DNA from: Pigmentiphaga sp.
GTDB taxonomy: Bacteria; Pseudomonadota; Gammaproteobacteria; Burkholderiales; Burkholderiaceae_B
Length of the DNA stretch: 64,000 bases
Assembly: GCA_023228945.1 (NCBI GenBank)
Contig: JALOAI010000022.1
Coordinates: 27,851-91,850 of the forward strand
Direction of reading: 5' to 3'
Shown one piece after another: positions 53,723-62,883 of the stretch (positions within the stretch are counted from its first letter, which is position 1; every line of letters starts with the position of its first letter). The translations under genes were made by a program, and so were the position numbers. The notes under the pieces were generated by a model. The model had not been told where the DNA came from. It did not search any database and saw nothing but the letters and a program-made list of their open reading frames with translations.

Positions 53723-53886
53723 TGCAACTCCTCCATGGCTAAGTGGGTGGTGCAAACTGAAAATGGACGCGGCATCTTACCGTCTCCGCTACCGGACCCG
53801 CAGCGTGGCAGCGGATGTTCCGCGCCGCAACCGTGGCCGGACGATATACTTGGCGGGAGGTAAGAGGTTTGCAACGAGGTTGTCCC

Positions 53887-54396
53887 ATGGGCGAAGCAAG
53901 TGCGGCGCGGCCAACGGTGCAGCACTGGGTTCTACGAAAAAATTGTTCGTTCACACCGCGCCAGGTGTTGTGGTTTTATTTGTCGCTCACGTTCGTGGCG
54001 TCCGCCATTGCCATGGTGTTCGCCTGGCTCGGGCTGTGGGTAGTGTTGCCGTTTGCCATCGTCGAGAACCTTCTGCTGGCGGCGGCGCTCTTGTATTACG
54101 CGCGCCACGCCCTCGATCGCGAGTGTGTCTGGCTGCACGATGGCCAACTGCGGGTCGACGTCATTCGCGCCAACGAAGTCACCCAGTATCGTTTTTCGGC
54201 GTCCTGGGCCCGGCTCGAATGGCGGGGACGGCGGGGCGACATTCTTTGGCTCTGCCATGGCCACGAGGCGGTGCGGGTGGGGAGTCACATCACGCCTCGG
54301 CTCCGTCGGCGCTTCGCCACCGAGCTACGCCAGGCCATGCGCCGGCAGGCCGCCGCACCGCAGCCCTTGAGAACTCCCGAACTGGTGGCCGGCTAG
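53887..54396 (+). CDS. DUF2244 integral membrane protein
   Basis: The 169-residue protein begins with a short cytoplasmic part (HWVLRKNCSFTPRQVLWFYL), two membrane helices (LTFVASAIAMVFAWLGLWVV and PFAIVENLLLAAALLYYARH), then a soluble beta-rich domain (RVDVIRANEVTQYRF, RLEWRGRRGDILWLCHGHEAV, VGSHITPRLRRRFATEL). This is the DUF2244 layout, often near terminal-oxidase genes; here its neighbours are ppc and murJ. Function unknown. It is divergent from ppc; a GAGG sequence precedes the ATG by about 20 bases, so the ribosome site is weak. Confidence 0.85.
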   Translation: MGEASAARPTVQHWVLRKNCSFTPRQVLWFYLSLTFVASAIAMVFAWLGLWVVLPFAIVENLLLAAALLYYARHALDRECVWLHDGQLRVDVIRANEVTQYRFSASWARLEWRGRRGDILWLCHGHEAVRVGSHITPRLRRRFATELRQAMRRQAAAPQPLRTPELVAG

Positions 54397-54522
54397 GCCC
54401 GTAGCCCCGGCGGGGTCCATCGGCGCCCATGGGCACGGCAAGGCCGCCGTCATCCGGGCGTGTTATCGCCTGACGGGCCGGCCGCGCCACAGCAGCCGGC
54501 AAGGCGGTCGTTGCCAGTGGCC

Positions 54523-56076
54523 CTAATCGCGCCGCGCAAAATGCCGCGGCCGCATGCCGGTGAGCCCCAGCGTGGCGAAGTACGCCGCCGCCGCGCCGAA
54601 TACCACCGCCAGCAGCAGGCCCGCGCGCCGCCAGGGCTGCTGCTGCAGGGCAAGCCAATCGAAGCGCCCGTCGGCCCAGAGCAGCAAGGCCGCCATGACG
54701 GCAAGGCCAAGTAGCAGTCGCAGCGCAAAAAGCGCCCAGCCCGGCCCGGGCCGGTAGATGCCCCGGCGCAACAGGCCGCCCAGCAACAGCAGGGCGTTGA
54801 CGCAGGCCGCCAGGCCCACCGAGAGCGCAAGGCCGGCATGTGCCAGCCATGGCACCAGCACGAGATTGAGCAACTGCGTGGCCACCAGTACGCCGATGGC
54901 GATCTTCACCGGCGTGCGGATATCCTGCCTGGCGTAGAAGCCCGGAGCCAGGATCTTGACGGAGAGCAGGCCCACCAGTCCCACGGCGTAGGCCATGACG
55001 GCGGTGCGGGTTTGCACGACGTCGGCGGTGGAAAAGGCCCCATAATGGAACAGCGTGGCGACCAGGGCATCGGCCAGCATGGCGAGGCCCACGGCGGCGG
55101 GCAGGCCGGTGAGCAGCATGAGGCGCAGGCCCCAGTCGAGCAGATGGCTGTAACGCTGGCCGTCATCCGCGGCATGCGCTCGCGACAAGCTGGGCAGCAA
55201 GACGGTGCCGAGCGCTACCCCCAGCAGGGCCGTGGGAAATTCCATCAGGCGATCGGCGAACGACAGCCACGTGACGCTGCCGGGGGTGAGCCAGGTGGCG
55301 ATGTTGGTGTTGATGATGATGGAAACCTGGGCCACCGACACCCCGATGATGGCGGGCACCATTTGCCGGGCGATATGCTGCACCGTGGGGTCGCGCCAGG
55401 CGTCGCGCACCTGCCAGCGCAACCGGGGCGTCAGGCCCAGGCGCGCCAGGGCCGCCCACTGCACCGCCAACTGCGCCACACCGCCAGCCATGACGCCCAC
55501 CGCCAGGGCGTAGATGGGGGGATCGAAACGATCGGCCAGCCACAGACTGGCGCCGATCATGGCCAGGTTCAGCAGCACCGGCGTGAACGCCGGCACGGCA
55601 AAGCGCTGCCAGGTGTTCAGCACGCCCGACGCAAAGGCCACCAGCGACATGCAGACGATGTAGGGAAACATCACCCGCGTCATCCAGACCGCCGCGCCGA
55701 AATCGTCGGCGCGGGCCGCATCGCGCATGCCGCTGCCCACCAACGTGACGACCACCGGCGCGCCGATGATGCCGAGCAGCGTCACCACCATAAGCGCGAG
55801 GGTCAGCAGCATGGCCACCCGGTCGAGCAGCGGCCGCACGCCATCGTCGCCATGCTGATGCCGGGCGGAACCCAGGATGGGCACGAAGGCCTGGGCAAAG
55901 GCGCCTTCGGCGAAGAGTCGGCGCAGCAGGTTGGGTATACGGAACGCCACCCAGAAAGCGTCGGTGAGCGGACCGGCGCCAAAGGCGCGGGCGATGAGGA
56001 TGTCGCGCACCAGCCCCGTGACGCGGGACAGTAGAGTGAGGCCGCTGATGGTGGCCGAGGATCGCAGCAGGCTCAT
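54523..56076 (-). CDS. murJ: Lipid II flippase MurJ (MviN)
   Basis: This MOP-superfamily flippase exports lipid II for peptidoglycan synthesis. The start MSLLRSSATISGLTLLSRVTGLVRDILIARAFG (in two halves around SRVTG) is canonical. FRIPNLLRRLFAEGAFAQAFVPIL follows, and about 14 hydrophobic helices fill 517 residues. Charged residues in the central cavity (Arg18, Arg24 region) are kept. It stands alone, convergent with DUF2244. Confidence 0.97.
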   Translation of the reverse strand: MSLLRSSATISGLTLLSRVTGLVRDILIARAFGAGPLTDAFWVAFRIPNLLRRLFAEGAFAQAFVPILGSARHQHGDDGVRPLLDRVAMLLTLALMVVTLLGIIGAPVVVTLVGSGMRDAARADDFGAAVWMTRVMFPYIVCMSLVAFASGVLNTWQRFAVPAFTPVLLNLAMIGASLWLADRFDPPIYALAVGVMAGGVAQLAVQWAALARLGLTPRLRWQVRDAWRDPTVQHIARQMVPAIIGVSVAQVSIIINTNIATWLTPGSVTWLSFADRLMEFPTALLGVALGTVLLPSLSRAHAADDGQRYSHLLDWGLRLMLLTGLPAAVGLAMLADALVATLFHYGAFSTADVVQTRTAVMAYAVGLVGLLSVKILAPGFYARQDIRTPVKIAIGVLVATQLLNLVLVPWLAHAGLALSVGLAACVNALLLLGGLLRRGIYRPGPGWALFALRLLLGLAVMAALLLWADGRFDWLALQQQPWRRAGLLLAVVFGAAAAYFATLGLTGMRPRHFARRD

Positions 56077-56306
56077 GAAAAGAATCTTCCGCCGAAGGCG
56101 GGATCGGGCACTATTGGCGGGGCGCGATGCCTGGCGCGGCCGTGGGCGTTGCGGCAGTCCGCGGGCCGACGGCCGGGCCGCAGGCTGGCCCTGGGGCGCG
56201 TGGCGCGGCCATCCTGGCGCGCCGCCAAACGACATCGGCGCTCACCGAGGGTGGGCGCCGATGCGGATGGGCGGGCACGGAAACGGGCCATGCCCGGCTT
56301 GCCGGT

Positions 56307-57065
56307 TTACTTCGGCGCCATGCGGATGGCGCCATCCAGGCGGATGGTTTCGCCGTTGATCATCTCGTTGGTGATGATCTGGTGCACCAGCTTGGCGTAA
56401 TCCTGCGGCGTGCCCAGGCGCGAGGGAAAGGGGATGCTGGCCGCCAGCGAATCCTGAACCTCTTGAGGCATGCTGTCCATCATGGGCGTGCGGAAGATGC
56501 CGGGAGCGATGGTCACGCAGCGGATGCCGAGCTTGGAGAGATCACGGGCGATCGGCAGCGTCATGCCCACCACGCCGCCCTTGGAGGCGGAGTAGGCGGC
56601 CTGGCCGATCTGGCCGTCGTAGGCGGCCACCGAGGCGGTGTTGATGAGCACGCCGCGCTCGGCGGTGGGCTCGGCGGCATTCTCGCTCATGGCGGCGGAG
56701 GCCAGGCGAATCATGTTGAAGGTGCCCACCAGGTTGACCATGATGGTCTTCTGGAACAGATCGAAAGGGTGCGGGCCGTTCTTGCCGACGGTGCGGTGCG
56801 CGGTGGCGATGCCGGCGCAATTGACCAGGCCGAACAGCGGGCCGAGTTCGAGGGCCTTGGCGACCACCGCCTGGCCATCGGCCTCGGACGTGACGTCGCA
56901 ATGCACGAAGCTCTGTTTGAGTTCGGCGGCCAGGGCTTGGCCGAGGGCGTCCTGCACGTCGGCGATGACGACTTTCGCGCCGTGCTCGGTAAGCATGCGC
57001 GCGGTGCCCGCGCCCAGACCCGAGGCTCCGCCGGTGACGATAAAGACCTTATTGGCGATTTCCAT
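56307..57065 (-). CDS. Short-chain dehydrogenase, 3-hydroxyacyl-CoA dehydrogenase type II-like
   Basis: The 252-residue classical SDR has cofactor motif TGGASGLG (residues 11-18), Asp in VIADVQ favouring NAD, NCAGIA, catalytic Ser in LINTASVAAYDGQ and YSASK. Sequence flavour (AYDGQIGQAAYSASKGGVVG, PGIFRTPMM) is that of HSD17B10/HADH2-like enzymes acting on 2-methyl-3-hydroxybutyryl-CoA or steroids. The precise substrate is not decided. It lies 41 bases after adk, probably read through. Confidence 0.92.
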   Translation of the reverse strand: MEIANKVFIVTGGASGLGAGTARMLTEHGAKVVIADVQDALGQALAAELKQSFVHCDVTSEADGQAVVAKALELGPLFGLVNCAGIATAHRTVGKNGPHPFDLFQKTIMVNLVGTFNMIRLASAAMSENAAEPTAERGVLINTASVAAYDGQIGQAAYSASKGGVVGMTLPIARDLSKLGIRCVTIAPGIFRTPMMDSMPQEVQDSLAASIPFPSRLGTPQDYAKLVHQIITNEMINGETIRLDGAIRMAPK

Positions 57066-57106
57066 GGAACTTCCTTGGGAAAAGAAGAAAAGACGAGGCT
57101 GGCCGT

Positions 57107-57760
57107 TTAATCGAGAGCGGCGAACAGGCGCGTCTTGATGTCGTCGACCGAGCCGACGCCGGCGATGCGGCGATAGCGCGGCGCCGCTTGCGGCTCGGCC
57201 TCGGCCCAGTCGCGATAGTAGTCGACCAGCGGACGGGTCTGCTCGCGATAGACCTCCAGCCGCTTGCGTACGGTGGCTTCCTGGTCGTCGTCGCGCTGGA
57301 CCAGGGGCTCGCCGGTGACGTCGTCGAGACCTTCGACCTTGGGCGGGTTGTGCTTGATGTGATAGGTGCGGCCACTGGCGGGATGCATGCGGCGGCCGCT
57401 CATGCGATCGATGATCTCTTCTTCGGGAACATCGACTTCGATGACGTAATCGAGCTTGACGCCGGCTTCGCGCAGCGCGTCGGCTTGCGGGATGGTGCGC
57501 GGGAAGCCATCGAACAGGTAGCCGTTGGCGCAGTCGGGTTGCTGCAGACGGTCGCGGACCAGACCGATGATGATGTCGTCGGGCATCAGGCCCCCGGCGT
57601 CCATGACCTGCTTGGCCTGCTGACCGAGGGGCGTACCGGCCTTGACGGCGGCGCGCAGCATGTCGCCCGTGGAAATCTGCGGGATATCGAAGCGTTCGCG
57701 CAGAAATGCGGCCTGGGTGCCTTTGCCGGCGCCGGGGGCGCCAAGGAGGATGAGACGCAT
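57107..57760 (-). CDS. adk: Adenylate kinase
   Basis: It interconverts ATP + AMP and 2 ADP. P-loop GAPGAGKGT is at residues 7-15; the AMP-lid segment DGFPRTIPQADAL and the long LID domain (GRRMHPASGRTYHIKHNPPK) are present. The LID lacks the four zinc cysteines, as in Gram-negative enzymes. Length is 217 residues. It follows kdsB by 179 bases. Confidence 0.98.
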   Translation of the reverse strand: MRLILLGAPGAGKGTQAAFLRERFDIPQISTGDMLRAAVKAGTPLGQQAKQVMDAGGLMPDDIIIGLVRDRLQQPDCANGYLFDGFPRTIPQADALREAGVKLDYVIEVDVPEEEIIDRMSGRRMHPASGRTYHIKHNPPKVEGLDDVTGEPLVQRDDDQEATVRKRLEVYREQTRPLVDYYRDWAEAEPQAAPRYRRIAGVGSVDDIKTRLFAALD

Positions 57761-57939
57761 GGGGGTGTCCTAACTGGAGCGCGGAGACTGATCATGAAGG
57801 CAAGACATGGATAAAACCCTAGGCCCAAAACAGCCCGCCCGGCAGCCGCGCCTGCCCGTCCATGTGTCGCCACGAATTTCGTTCAAACCATAAAGAATTA
57901 CATGCTTGAGTGGTTTTGGTCAAATCCCGTTGCGGAGCG

Positions 57940-58731
57940 TCACCGCTGGAAGAGTCCCGGATTGGCCGCCACGTAGGCCCGCACGCGCTCGAGATCGGCG
58001 GGGGTATCCACGCCACCCGCGGGAGGAACGTGCGTGTGATGCACCACGATGCGATGGCCCTGTTCCAGCACTCGCAATTGCTCCAGCGACTCAAAGGTTT
58101 CGAGGCGGCCGACGGGCAGGGCGGGGAAGGCGCGCAGGAAACCGGCCCGGTAGGCGTACAGACCGATGTGTTGCCAGGCCGGCAAATTGGCCGCAAGCTT
58201 GCGGCCGCCATCGGCCAGCGCATCCCGCGCCCACGGAATGGGCGCGCGCGAAAAGTACAAGGCCCGGTAGCGGTGGTCGCAGACCACCTTGACGATATTG
58301 GGATCGAAAAGTGCCTCGGCCGAGGTGATGGGGCAGGCGGCGGTGGCCACGCTGGCCTCGGTGTGCGCGGCAAGGGTATGCGCGACTTCGGTGATCAGGC
58401 TGGGTTCGATGAGCGGTTCGTCGCCCTGGACATTGACGACGATGGTGTCGTCGGGCATGGCCAGCCGGGCGCAGACTTCGGCGAGGCGATCGGTGCCGGT
58501 CGGATGTTTGGGCGATGTGAGCTCGACCGAGATGTCGTGGCGATTGACGACCTGGGCGATGGCGATGTCGTCGGTGGCCACGATCACGCGCGAAGCGCCG
58601 CTGGCCTGGGCGCTTTGCGCCACCCGGACCACCATCGGCGCGCCGCCGATGTCGGCCAGCGCCTTGCCGGGAAGCCGGGTGGAGGCGGCGCGTGCCGGAA
58701 TCATCACCAGCCAGGAATGATCGAGGCTCAT
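57940..58731 (-). CDS. kdsB: CMP-Kdo synthetase (3-deoxy-manno-octulosonate cytidylyltransferase)
   Basis: It activates Kdo as CMP-Kdo for lipid A-Kdo2 assembly. N-terminal nucleotide motif MIPARAASTRLPGKAL, SPKHPTGTDRLAEV, VVNVQGDEPLIEP and the catalytic YFSRAPIPWARD are intact; HIGLYAYRAGFL is typical. Length is 263 residues. AGGAGG precedes ATG 58731. It lies downstream of lpxK and the Trm112 gene in a lipid A/core cluster. Confidence 0.97.
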   Translation of the reverse strand: MSLDHSWLVMIPARAASTRLPGKALADIGGAPMVVRVAQSAQASGASRVIVATDDIAIAQVVNRHDISVELTSPKHPTGTDRLAEVCARLAMPDDTIVVNVQGDEPLIEPSLITEVAHTLAAHTEASVATAACPITSAEALFDPNIVKVVCDHRYRALYFSRAPIPWARDALADGGRKLAANLPAWQHIGLYAYRAGFLRAFPALPVGRLETFESLEQLRVLEQGHRIVVHHTHVPPAGGVDTPADLERVRAYVAANPGLFQR

Positions 58732-58816
58732 GGGAACGTCCTCCTGCCCCGGCGCGGCCCGTGCCGGGCGACGGGCGCGACGCCGGCCGTGCCCGCGGGC
58801 GAGCGCGGGTTCAGGT

Positions 58817-59026
58817 TCATGGCGCCCGCGGAGCCGGCATCGCGGGGGCGGCCTCGGCTTCGGGCTCCCAGCGGCGGGCGGCGGATTCGAGCAGTAACGG
58901 TATGTCGTCGCGAACCGGGTAGGCGAGGCGGTCGGCGCGGCAAACCAATTCCTGGTTCTGGCGGTCGAATCGCAGCTTGCCTTTGCAGAGCGGACAAACC
59001 AGGATGTCAAGCAGGCGTGGATCCAT
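58817..59026 (-). CDS. Trm112-family zinc-ribbon protein
   Basis: The 69-residue protein starts MDPRLLDILVCPLCKGKLRF, with LVCRADRLAYPVRDDIPLLL next: the Trm112/YcaR fold with only part of a zinc-binding Cys set (CPLC and one later Cys). In other organisms Trm112 activates methyltransferases; the bacterial role is unclear. The last 20 residues are a Pro/Ala tail. Its start lies inside lpxK (20-base overlap), a sign of translational coupling, and the lpxK-Trm112-kdsB order is conserved in betaproteobacteria. Confidence 0.93.
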   Translation of the reverse strand: MDPRLLDILVCPLCKGKLRFDRQNQELVCRADRLAYPVRDDIPLLLESAARRWEPEAEAAPAMPAPRAP

Positions 59027-60110
59027 GGGCGGACGGCAAGGGGGAAACAGGTGGACAGGCGCGCAATCGCTGGTGTAGCCACTCGAAAAAACCGGGGTCG
59101 TCGAGCTGCGCGGTGACCGGAACGCGCCAGAGTCGCGGATCGTTGCGGCCCTGGCATTTTACGGCGTCTTTGTCGGTGAGGAGAATGACGTCGGCATCGA
59201 GGCCGGCAAAAGGATCGCCCTCGAAGCTGGCATGATCGGGCAGGGCGCGACAGGCGTCCGGCGTGACCCCGGCCGCCCGCAGGGTCTGGAAAAAGCGCTG
59301 TGGCTGGCCGATGCCGGCCACCGCCGCGATGCCCCGCCGTGCCGGCAGGGCGGCCAGCGCCGCTTGGCGGCCGTCGACCAGCCGCACTGCCAGGCCGGGC
59401 AGCAGTCGCATGGTGGCGGCGCGTACGCCGGGCGGCGCCGGGGCGGGGTGGGAATCTCCCGGCGCCAGGTTGGTCACCAGGCCGGCCACGCGCCGCAGGC
59501 GGTCGGCGGGCTCGCGCAGCGGGCCGGCGGGCAGCAGCCAGCCATTGCCCACGCCCCGGGCATCCTGTACGGCGAGGTCGATCTGGCGCCCCAGGGCAAG
59601 GTGTTGCAAACCGTCGTCGGCCAGGATGACATCGACCTTCGGGTAGGCGCGGCACAATGCCAGGGCCGCGTCGATGCGGCGCGGGTGCACCGCAATGGGA
59701 GCGCCGGTGGCCTGGGCGATCAGGCTGGGTTCGTCGCCGAAGGCCAGTGGATCCACGGGGGCCAGGCCGAGACGGGGTGCACCGAGTGGCGCTTGCGCGC
59801 CATAGCCGCGGCTGATGACGCCCGGAGTCCAGCCCAGGTCGCGCAGGCCCTGGGCCAGGGCGATCAGCAGCGGTGTTTTGCCGGTGCCACCCACCACCAC
59901 GTTACCCACCACGATGACCGGCACCGGCGCCCAGGAGGTGGCGCGCCAGCCACGAGCATAGGCCAGGCGCCGCAGACGCCAGAACCCGGCGTGCAGCGCG
60001 GCCAGCGGCCAGAGCGCGCGGGCCGCCGGCCCCCGGTGTTGCCAGGCGGCGTGCAAACCGGCTTCGAGGCGGGCGGCAAGGCCCGGACGGTCGATGGCAG
60101 AAGAGGACAT
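59007..60110 (-). CDS. lpxK: Tetraacyldisaccharide 4'-kinase
   Basis: This inner-membrane kinase phosphorylates the 4' position of the lipid A precursor. It begins with a membrane-associated helix, then VPVIVVGNVVVGGTGKTPLLIAL holding the Walker A sequence GGTGKT, then LGWTPGVISRGYG, DVILADDGLQHLALGR and DVILLTDKDAVKC. Length is 367 residues. It follows exbD by 18 bases. Confidence 0.96.
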   Translation of the reverse strand: MSSSAIDRPGLAARLEAGLHAAWQHRGPAARALWPLAALHAGFWRLRRLAYARGWRATSWAPVPVIVVGNVVVGGTGKTPLLIALAQGLRDLGWTPGVISRGYGAQAPLGAPRLGLAPVDPLAFGDEPSLIAQATGAPIAVHPRRIDAALALCRAYPKVDVILADDGLQHLALGRQIDLAVQDARGVGNGWLLPAGPLREPADRLRRVAGLVTNLAPGDSHPAPAPPGVRAATMRLLPGLAVRLVDGRQAALAALPARRGIAAVAGIGQPQRFFQTLRAAGVTPDACRALPDHASFEGDPFAGLDADVILLTDKDAVKCQGRNDPRLWRVPVTAQLDDPGFFEWLHQRLRACPPVSPLPSAHGSTPA

Positions 60111-60128
60111 GCGATCGCGTTGGCGCCG

Positions 60129-60545
60129 CTAGCGCGCAGGCTGGCGCGCGGCGAAACTCAGCCGCTCGAGCCCGGCCCTGCCGGCGGCTTGCATGACATC
60201 GATCACCGACTGATGGCTGGCCTGGGCATCGGCATGGATCACCAGCAGCGGCGGCTGGTCGTGCTGGCCGCGGGCCAGGCGCAGCGCCGCTTCGAGGCTT
60301 AGCGCCGAGCCGGCCAGGGGACGGCCGTCGAGCGCCAGCTGACCCTGGGCGTCGACCTCGACCACGATCTCGGGCACGACCTCGGTGCTCCCGGCGCCGC
60401 TGGCGGGCAGTTCCACGCCCAGAACGTTGAGGCGGGCAAACGTGGTGGTGGCCGTGAGGAAGATCAGTAAAACCAGCAGAATGTCGATCAAGGGCACCAG
60501 GTTGATCTCGGGCTCGTCGGTCGTGGAGTCGCGCAGGAAACGCAT
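60129..60545 (-). CDS. exbD: ExbD/TolR-family biopolymer transport protein
   Basis: The 138-residue protein has a short cytoplasmic N-terminus, one membrane helix (INLVPLIDILLVLLIFLTAT) with the essential Asp in PLIDILLV, and a periplasmic domain ending AGLERLSFAARQ. It partners ExbB in a proton-driven motor. The ATG overlaps the exbB stop by one base. No tonB or TonB-dependent receptor gene is near; this lipid A-linked exbBD pair is common in betaproteobacteria and its client is unknown. Confidence 0.94.
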   Translation of the reverse strand: MRFLRDSTTDEPEINLVPLIDILLVLLIFLTATTTFARLNVLGVELPASGAGSTEVVPEIVVEVDAQGQLALDGRPLAGSALSLEAALRLARGQHDQPPLLVIHADAQASHQSVIDVMQAAGRAGLERLSFAARQPAR

Positions 60546-61168
60546 CAGGGCGCCTCGCTGGACGAACGGCGGGCGGCGGGAAGGCTGTCGAGGAGGCGCT
60601 TGGCCGCGCTTTCCATGGCGAGAACGTAATCGGCCACGAGCGAGCGATACCAGCGCTGGAAAATCACGGCGGGAATCGCCACCAGGATACCCAATGCGGT
60701 GTTGTACAAGGCAATGGAAATGCCGCGCGCCAACTGCGTGGGATCGCTGCCGGTGGGCGACCAGGCACTGAAGATCTCGATCATGCCGATAACGGTGCCG
60801 AACAGGCCCATGAGCGGCGCCACCGCGGCGATGGTGCCCAACCCGCCCAAATGGCGTTGCAGCTCGTGGGCCACCTGCCGGCCGGCGTCTTCGAGGGCGG
60901 CGATGGCTTCGGCGCGCGTGGCATGACGATAGCGCAGCCCCGCGGCCAACACCTGGCCCAAGGGCGAATGGCGTTCGAGCCGCTGCAGCCAGTCGGCCGC
61001 AAGCTCCGGCCGCCGGGCCAGGCCCTGGGCTTCGACCAGCAGGCCTTCCGGCAGTACGCGGGCGCGGCGCAAAGCCAGTGCGCGTTCGATCACCAGCGCC
61101 AAAGCGAGCACCGAAATGGCCAGGAGCGGCCAGATCGGCCAACCGGCATCATGGATAATGTCGAGCAT
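60545..61168 (-). CDS. exbB: ExbB/TolQ-family proton-channel protein (MotA/TolQ/ExbB)
   Basis: The 207-residue protein has three membrane helices: one near the N-terminus (WPLLAISVLALALVIERALA) and two in the conserved C-terminal domain (GTIAAVAPLMGLFGTVIGMI and ISIALYNTALGILVAIPAVI). The channel Thr/Ser residues of the family are present in the last two. Start 61168 gives the family-typical MLDIIHDAGWPIWP. First gene of the exbB-exbD-lpxK-Trm112-kdsB unit. Confidence 0.94.
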   Translation of the reverse strand: MLDIIHDAGWPIWPLLAISVLALALVIERALALRRARVLPEGLLVEAQGLARRPELAADWLQRLERHSPLGQVLAAGLRYRHATRAEAIAALEDAGRQVAHELQRHLGGLGTIAAVAPLMGLFGTVIGMIEIFSAWSPTGSDPTQLARGISIALYNTALGILVAIPAVIFQRWYRSLVADYVLAMESAAKRLLDSLPAARRSSSEAP

Positions 61169-61264
61169 GCGTATCCGCCCACGAATGAAGATCGCAGTGT
61201 AGCCGTTCGTGGCGGACGCGTGCCGCGCCGCGTGCTCCAAAAGGGGCTCGCGACGGAAGCAAAC

Positions 61265-61298
61265 TATCCACACGAACTGTGGATAATTCTGTGGGTAA
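61265..61298. promoter_or_regulatory. Cluster of DnaA-box-like sequences
   Basis: TATCCACA-cgaac-TGTGGATA (61265-61285) is a perfect palindrome whose right arm TGTGGATAA (61278-61286) is an exact DnaA box (TTATCCACA on the other strand). TGTGGGTAA at 61290-61298 is a one-mismatch copy. They lie in the 315-bp exbB-xseA gap, which otherwise holds only an AT-richer stretch likely to contain both divergent promoters. Confidence 0.5.
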
Positions 61299-61483
61299 AA
61301 CGCGAAGTTGGCGCAAATACGGCCTCAGAGCGGCATGCCGCTTTTTGTGGCATTTTCATGTCAGTGGAAAAACAAAGTCAAATCAATGGTTTACGACGAT
61401 AATTCGACATCTCCGGCAATCCGGGCGCTCCGTGTCGACTTGACATCCTGCCGTCATTATTGTGGACAGATCGAGGCCGGCCC

Positions 61484-62848
61484 ATGGCGCTGACCCCGGG
61501 ATCTTCGGCCCCCGCCGGGCTGGAGCCCGAGCAGGTGCTGGAGGTGAGCCAGCTCAATCGCCGGGTGGCCGAGGTGCTGGAGCACAGCTTTCCCCTGTTC
61601 TGGGTGCGGGGCGAAGTGTCGAACTTCCTGGCGGCGGCCTCGGGACACTGGTACTTCTCGCTCAAGGATGCCGGTGCGGCGGTCAAAGCCGTTATGTTTC
61701 GCGGCCGGGCCAGCCAAGTGGGCTTTTTGCCTCGCGTAGGGGATCGCATCGAGGTCCGGGCGCGGGTGTCGCTCTACGAACCGCGAGGCGACTTCCAATT
61801 GCAGGTCCAGGGGATGCGCCGTGCCGGACAGGGCAGCCTGTTCGAAGCCTTCTTGCGGCTCAAAGAGCAACTGGCCCGGGAGGGGCTGTTGGCCGTCGAG
61901 CGCAAGCGTCAGCCTCCTGTGCGCCCGCGCTCCATCGGCGTCATCACCTCGCTGCGCGCGGCAGCCCTGCGCGACGTCATTACCTGCCTGGCACGCCGCG
62001 TACCGCACGTCCCGGTGGTGGTCTACCCCTCCGCCGTGCAAGGCGCGGAAGCGCCCGCGCAGTTACTGGCGGCGCTGCGCCGAGCCAATACCCGGGCCGA
62101 GGTCGACGTGCTTCTACTGGTTCGCGGCGGTGGCAGCATCGAGGATCTCTGGGCCTTCAACGACGAAGCCCTGGCCAGAGCCATCGCGGCCAGCGGTATA
62201 CCGGTCATTTGCGGTGTGGGCCACGAAAGCGACTTCACCATCGCCGACCTCGTGGCCGACGTCCGGGCCCCGACTCCCACCGCGGCGGCTGAGCTTGCTT
62301 GCGTGGCGCGCGCGGAATCCTGGCAGCAAGTGCACTCGCTGGCGCAGGCGCTGGCACGGGCCCAGCTGCGCCGCCTCGAACGTTTGGCCCAGCGCGTCGA
62401 TCGCGCCGCCTTGCGCCTGGTGTCGCCGGGCGAACGTCTGGCCAGGCAGCGCGAGCGCCTGCAGCGTCTGGAGGCGCGTTTGCGCCAGGCCCAGGAACGG
62501 CGCTTCGAACGCTGGCGGCAGCGCCTGCAAAGTATCGATCTGGCCCGAAGGTCGCCCGCGCGCCTGGTGGCGGCCCGGCGCCACCACCTGGAACAACTGG
62601 CGACGCGTTTGCAGCAGGCCATGCAGCGTGCCGCTCGCGAACGTGGGCGGGCGGTGGCGCATGCCGACGCACGGCTGCGCGCTTTGGGCCCCCAACAAAC
62701 GCTGGCACGCGGCTACGCCATCGCGCGGGACGCGGAAGGGCGAGTCGTGCGCGCCGCCAGCGGCTTGGCCAAGGGCCAGGCGTTGCGGCTGGATTTCGCC
62801 AGCGGTGCTGCCACGGTATCGGTACGCGACACGCTCAGCGAGCCTTAG
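61484..62848 (+). CDS. xseA: Exodeoxyribonuclease VII large subunit
   Basis: This subunit degrades single-stranded DNA with XseB. The N-terminal OB-fold reads VSQLNRRVAEVLEHSFPLFW, VRGEVSNF and SGHWYFSLKD. The catalytic domain has IGVITSLRAAALRDV, LLVRGGGSIEDLWAFNDEAL, GVGHESDFTIADLVADVRAPTP (in two halves). A long coiled-coil of about 120 residues follows, then the C-terminal LARGYAIARDAEGR. ATG 61484 is preceded by GAGG; an upstream ATG/GTG at 61460 is less likely. Length is 454 residues. No xseB is in the window. Confidence 0.96.
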   Translation: MALTPGSSAPAGLEPEQVLEVSQLNRRVAEVLEHSFPLFWVRGEVSNFLAAASGHWYFSLKDAGAAVKAVMFRGRASQVGFLPRVGDRIEVRARVSLYEPRGDFQLQVQGMRRAGQGSLFEAFLRLKEQLAREGLLAVERKRQPPVRPRSIGVITSLRAAALRDVITCLARRVPHVPVVVYPSAVQGAEAPAQLLAALRRANTRAEVDVLLLVRGGGSIEDLWAFNDEALARAIAASGIPVICGVGHESDFTIADLVADVRAPTPTAAAELACVARAESWQQVHSLAQALARAQLRRLERLAQRVDRAALRLVSPGERLARQRERLQRLEARLRQAQERRFERWRQRLQSIDLARRSPARLVAARRHHLEQLATRLQQAMQRAARERGRAVAHADARLRALGPQQTLARGYAIARDAEGRVVRAASGLAKGQALRLDFASGAATVSVRDTLSEP

Positions 62849-62883
62849 TCCCGGCCCTGGCTTTTGCGCCAGTCCGCGACGCT

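Noticed and set aside
51431..53863. Plus-strand open frame of about 800 codons opposite ppc
   Set aside because: Mirror of the ppc coding frame; Gln/Gly/Val-rich, no domain, no ribosome site.
60129..61168. TonB-linked iron-uptake cluster
   Set aside because: Only exbB and exbD are present. No tonB, receptor or Fur-like box is adjacent, and the pair is fused by overlap to lipid A genes.
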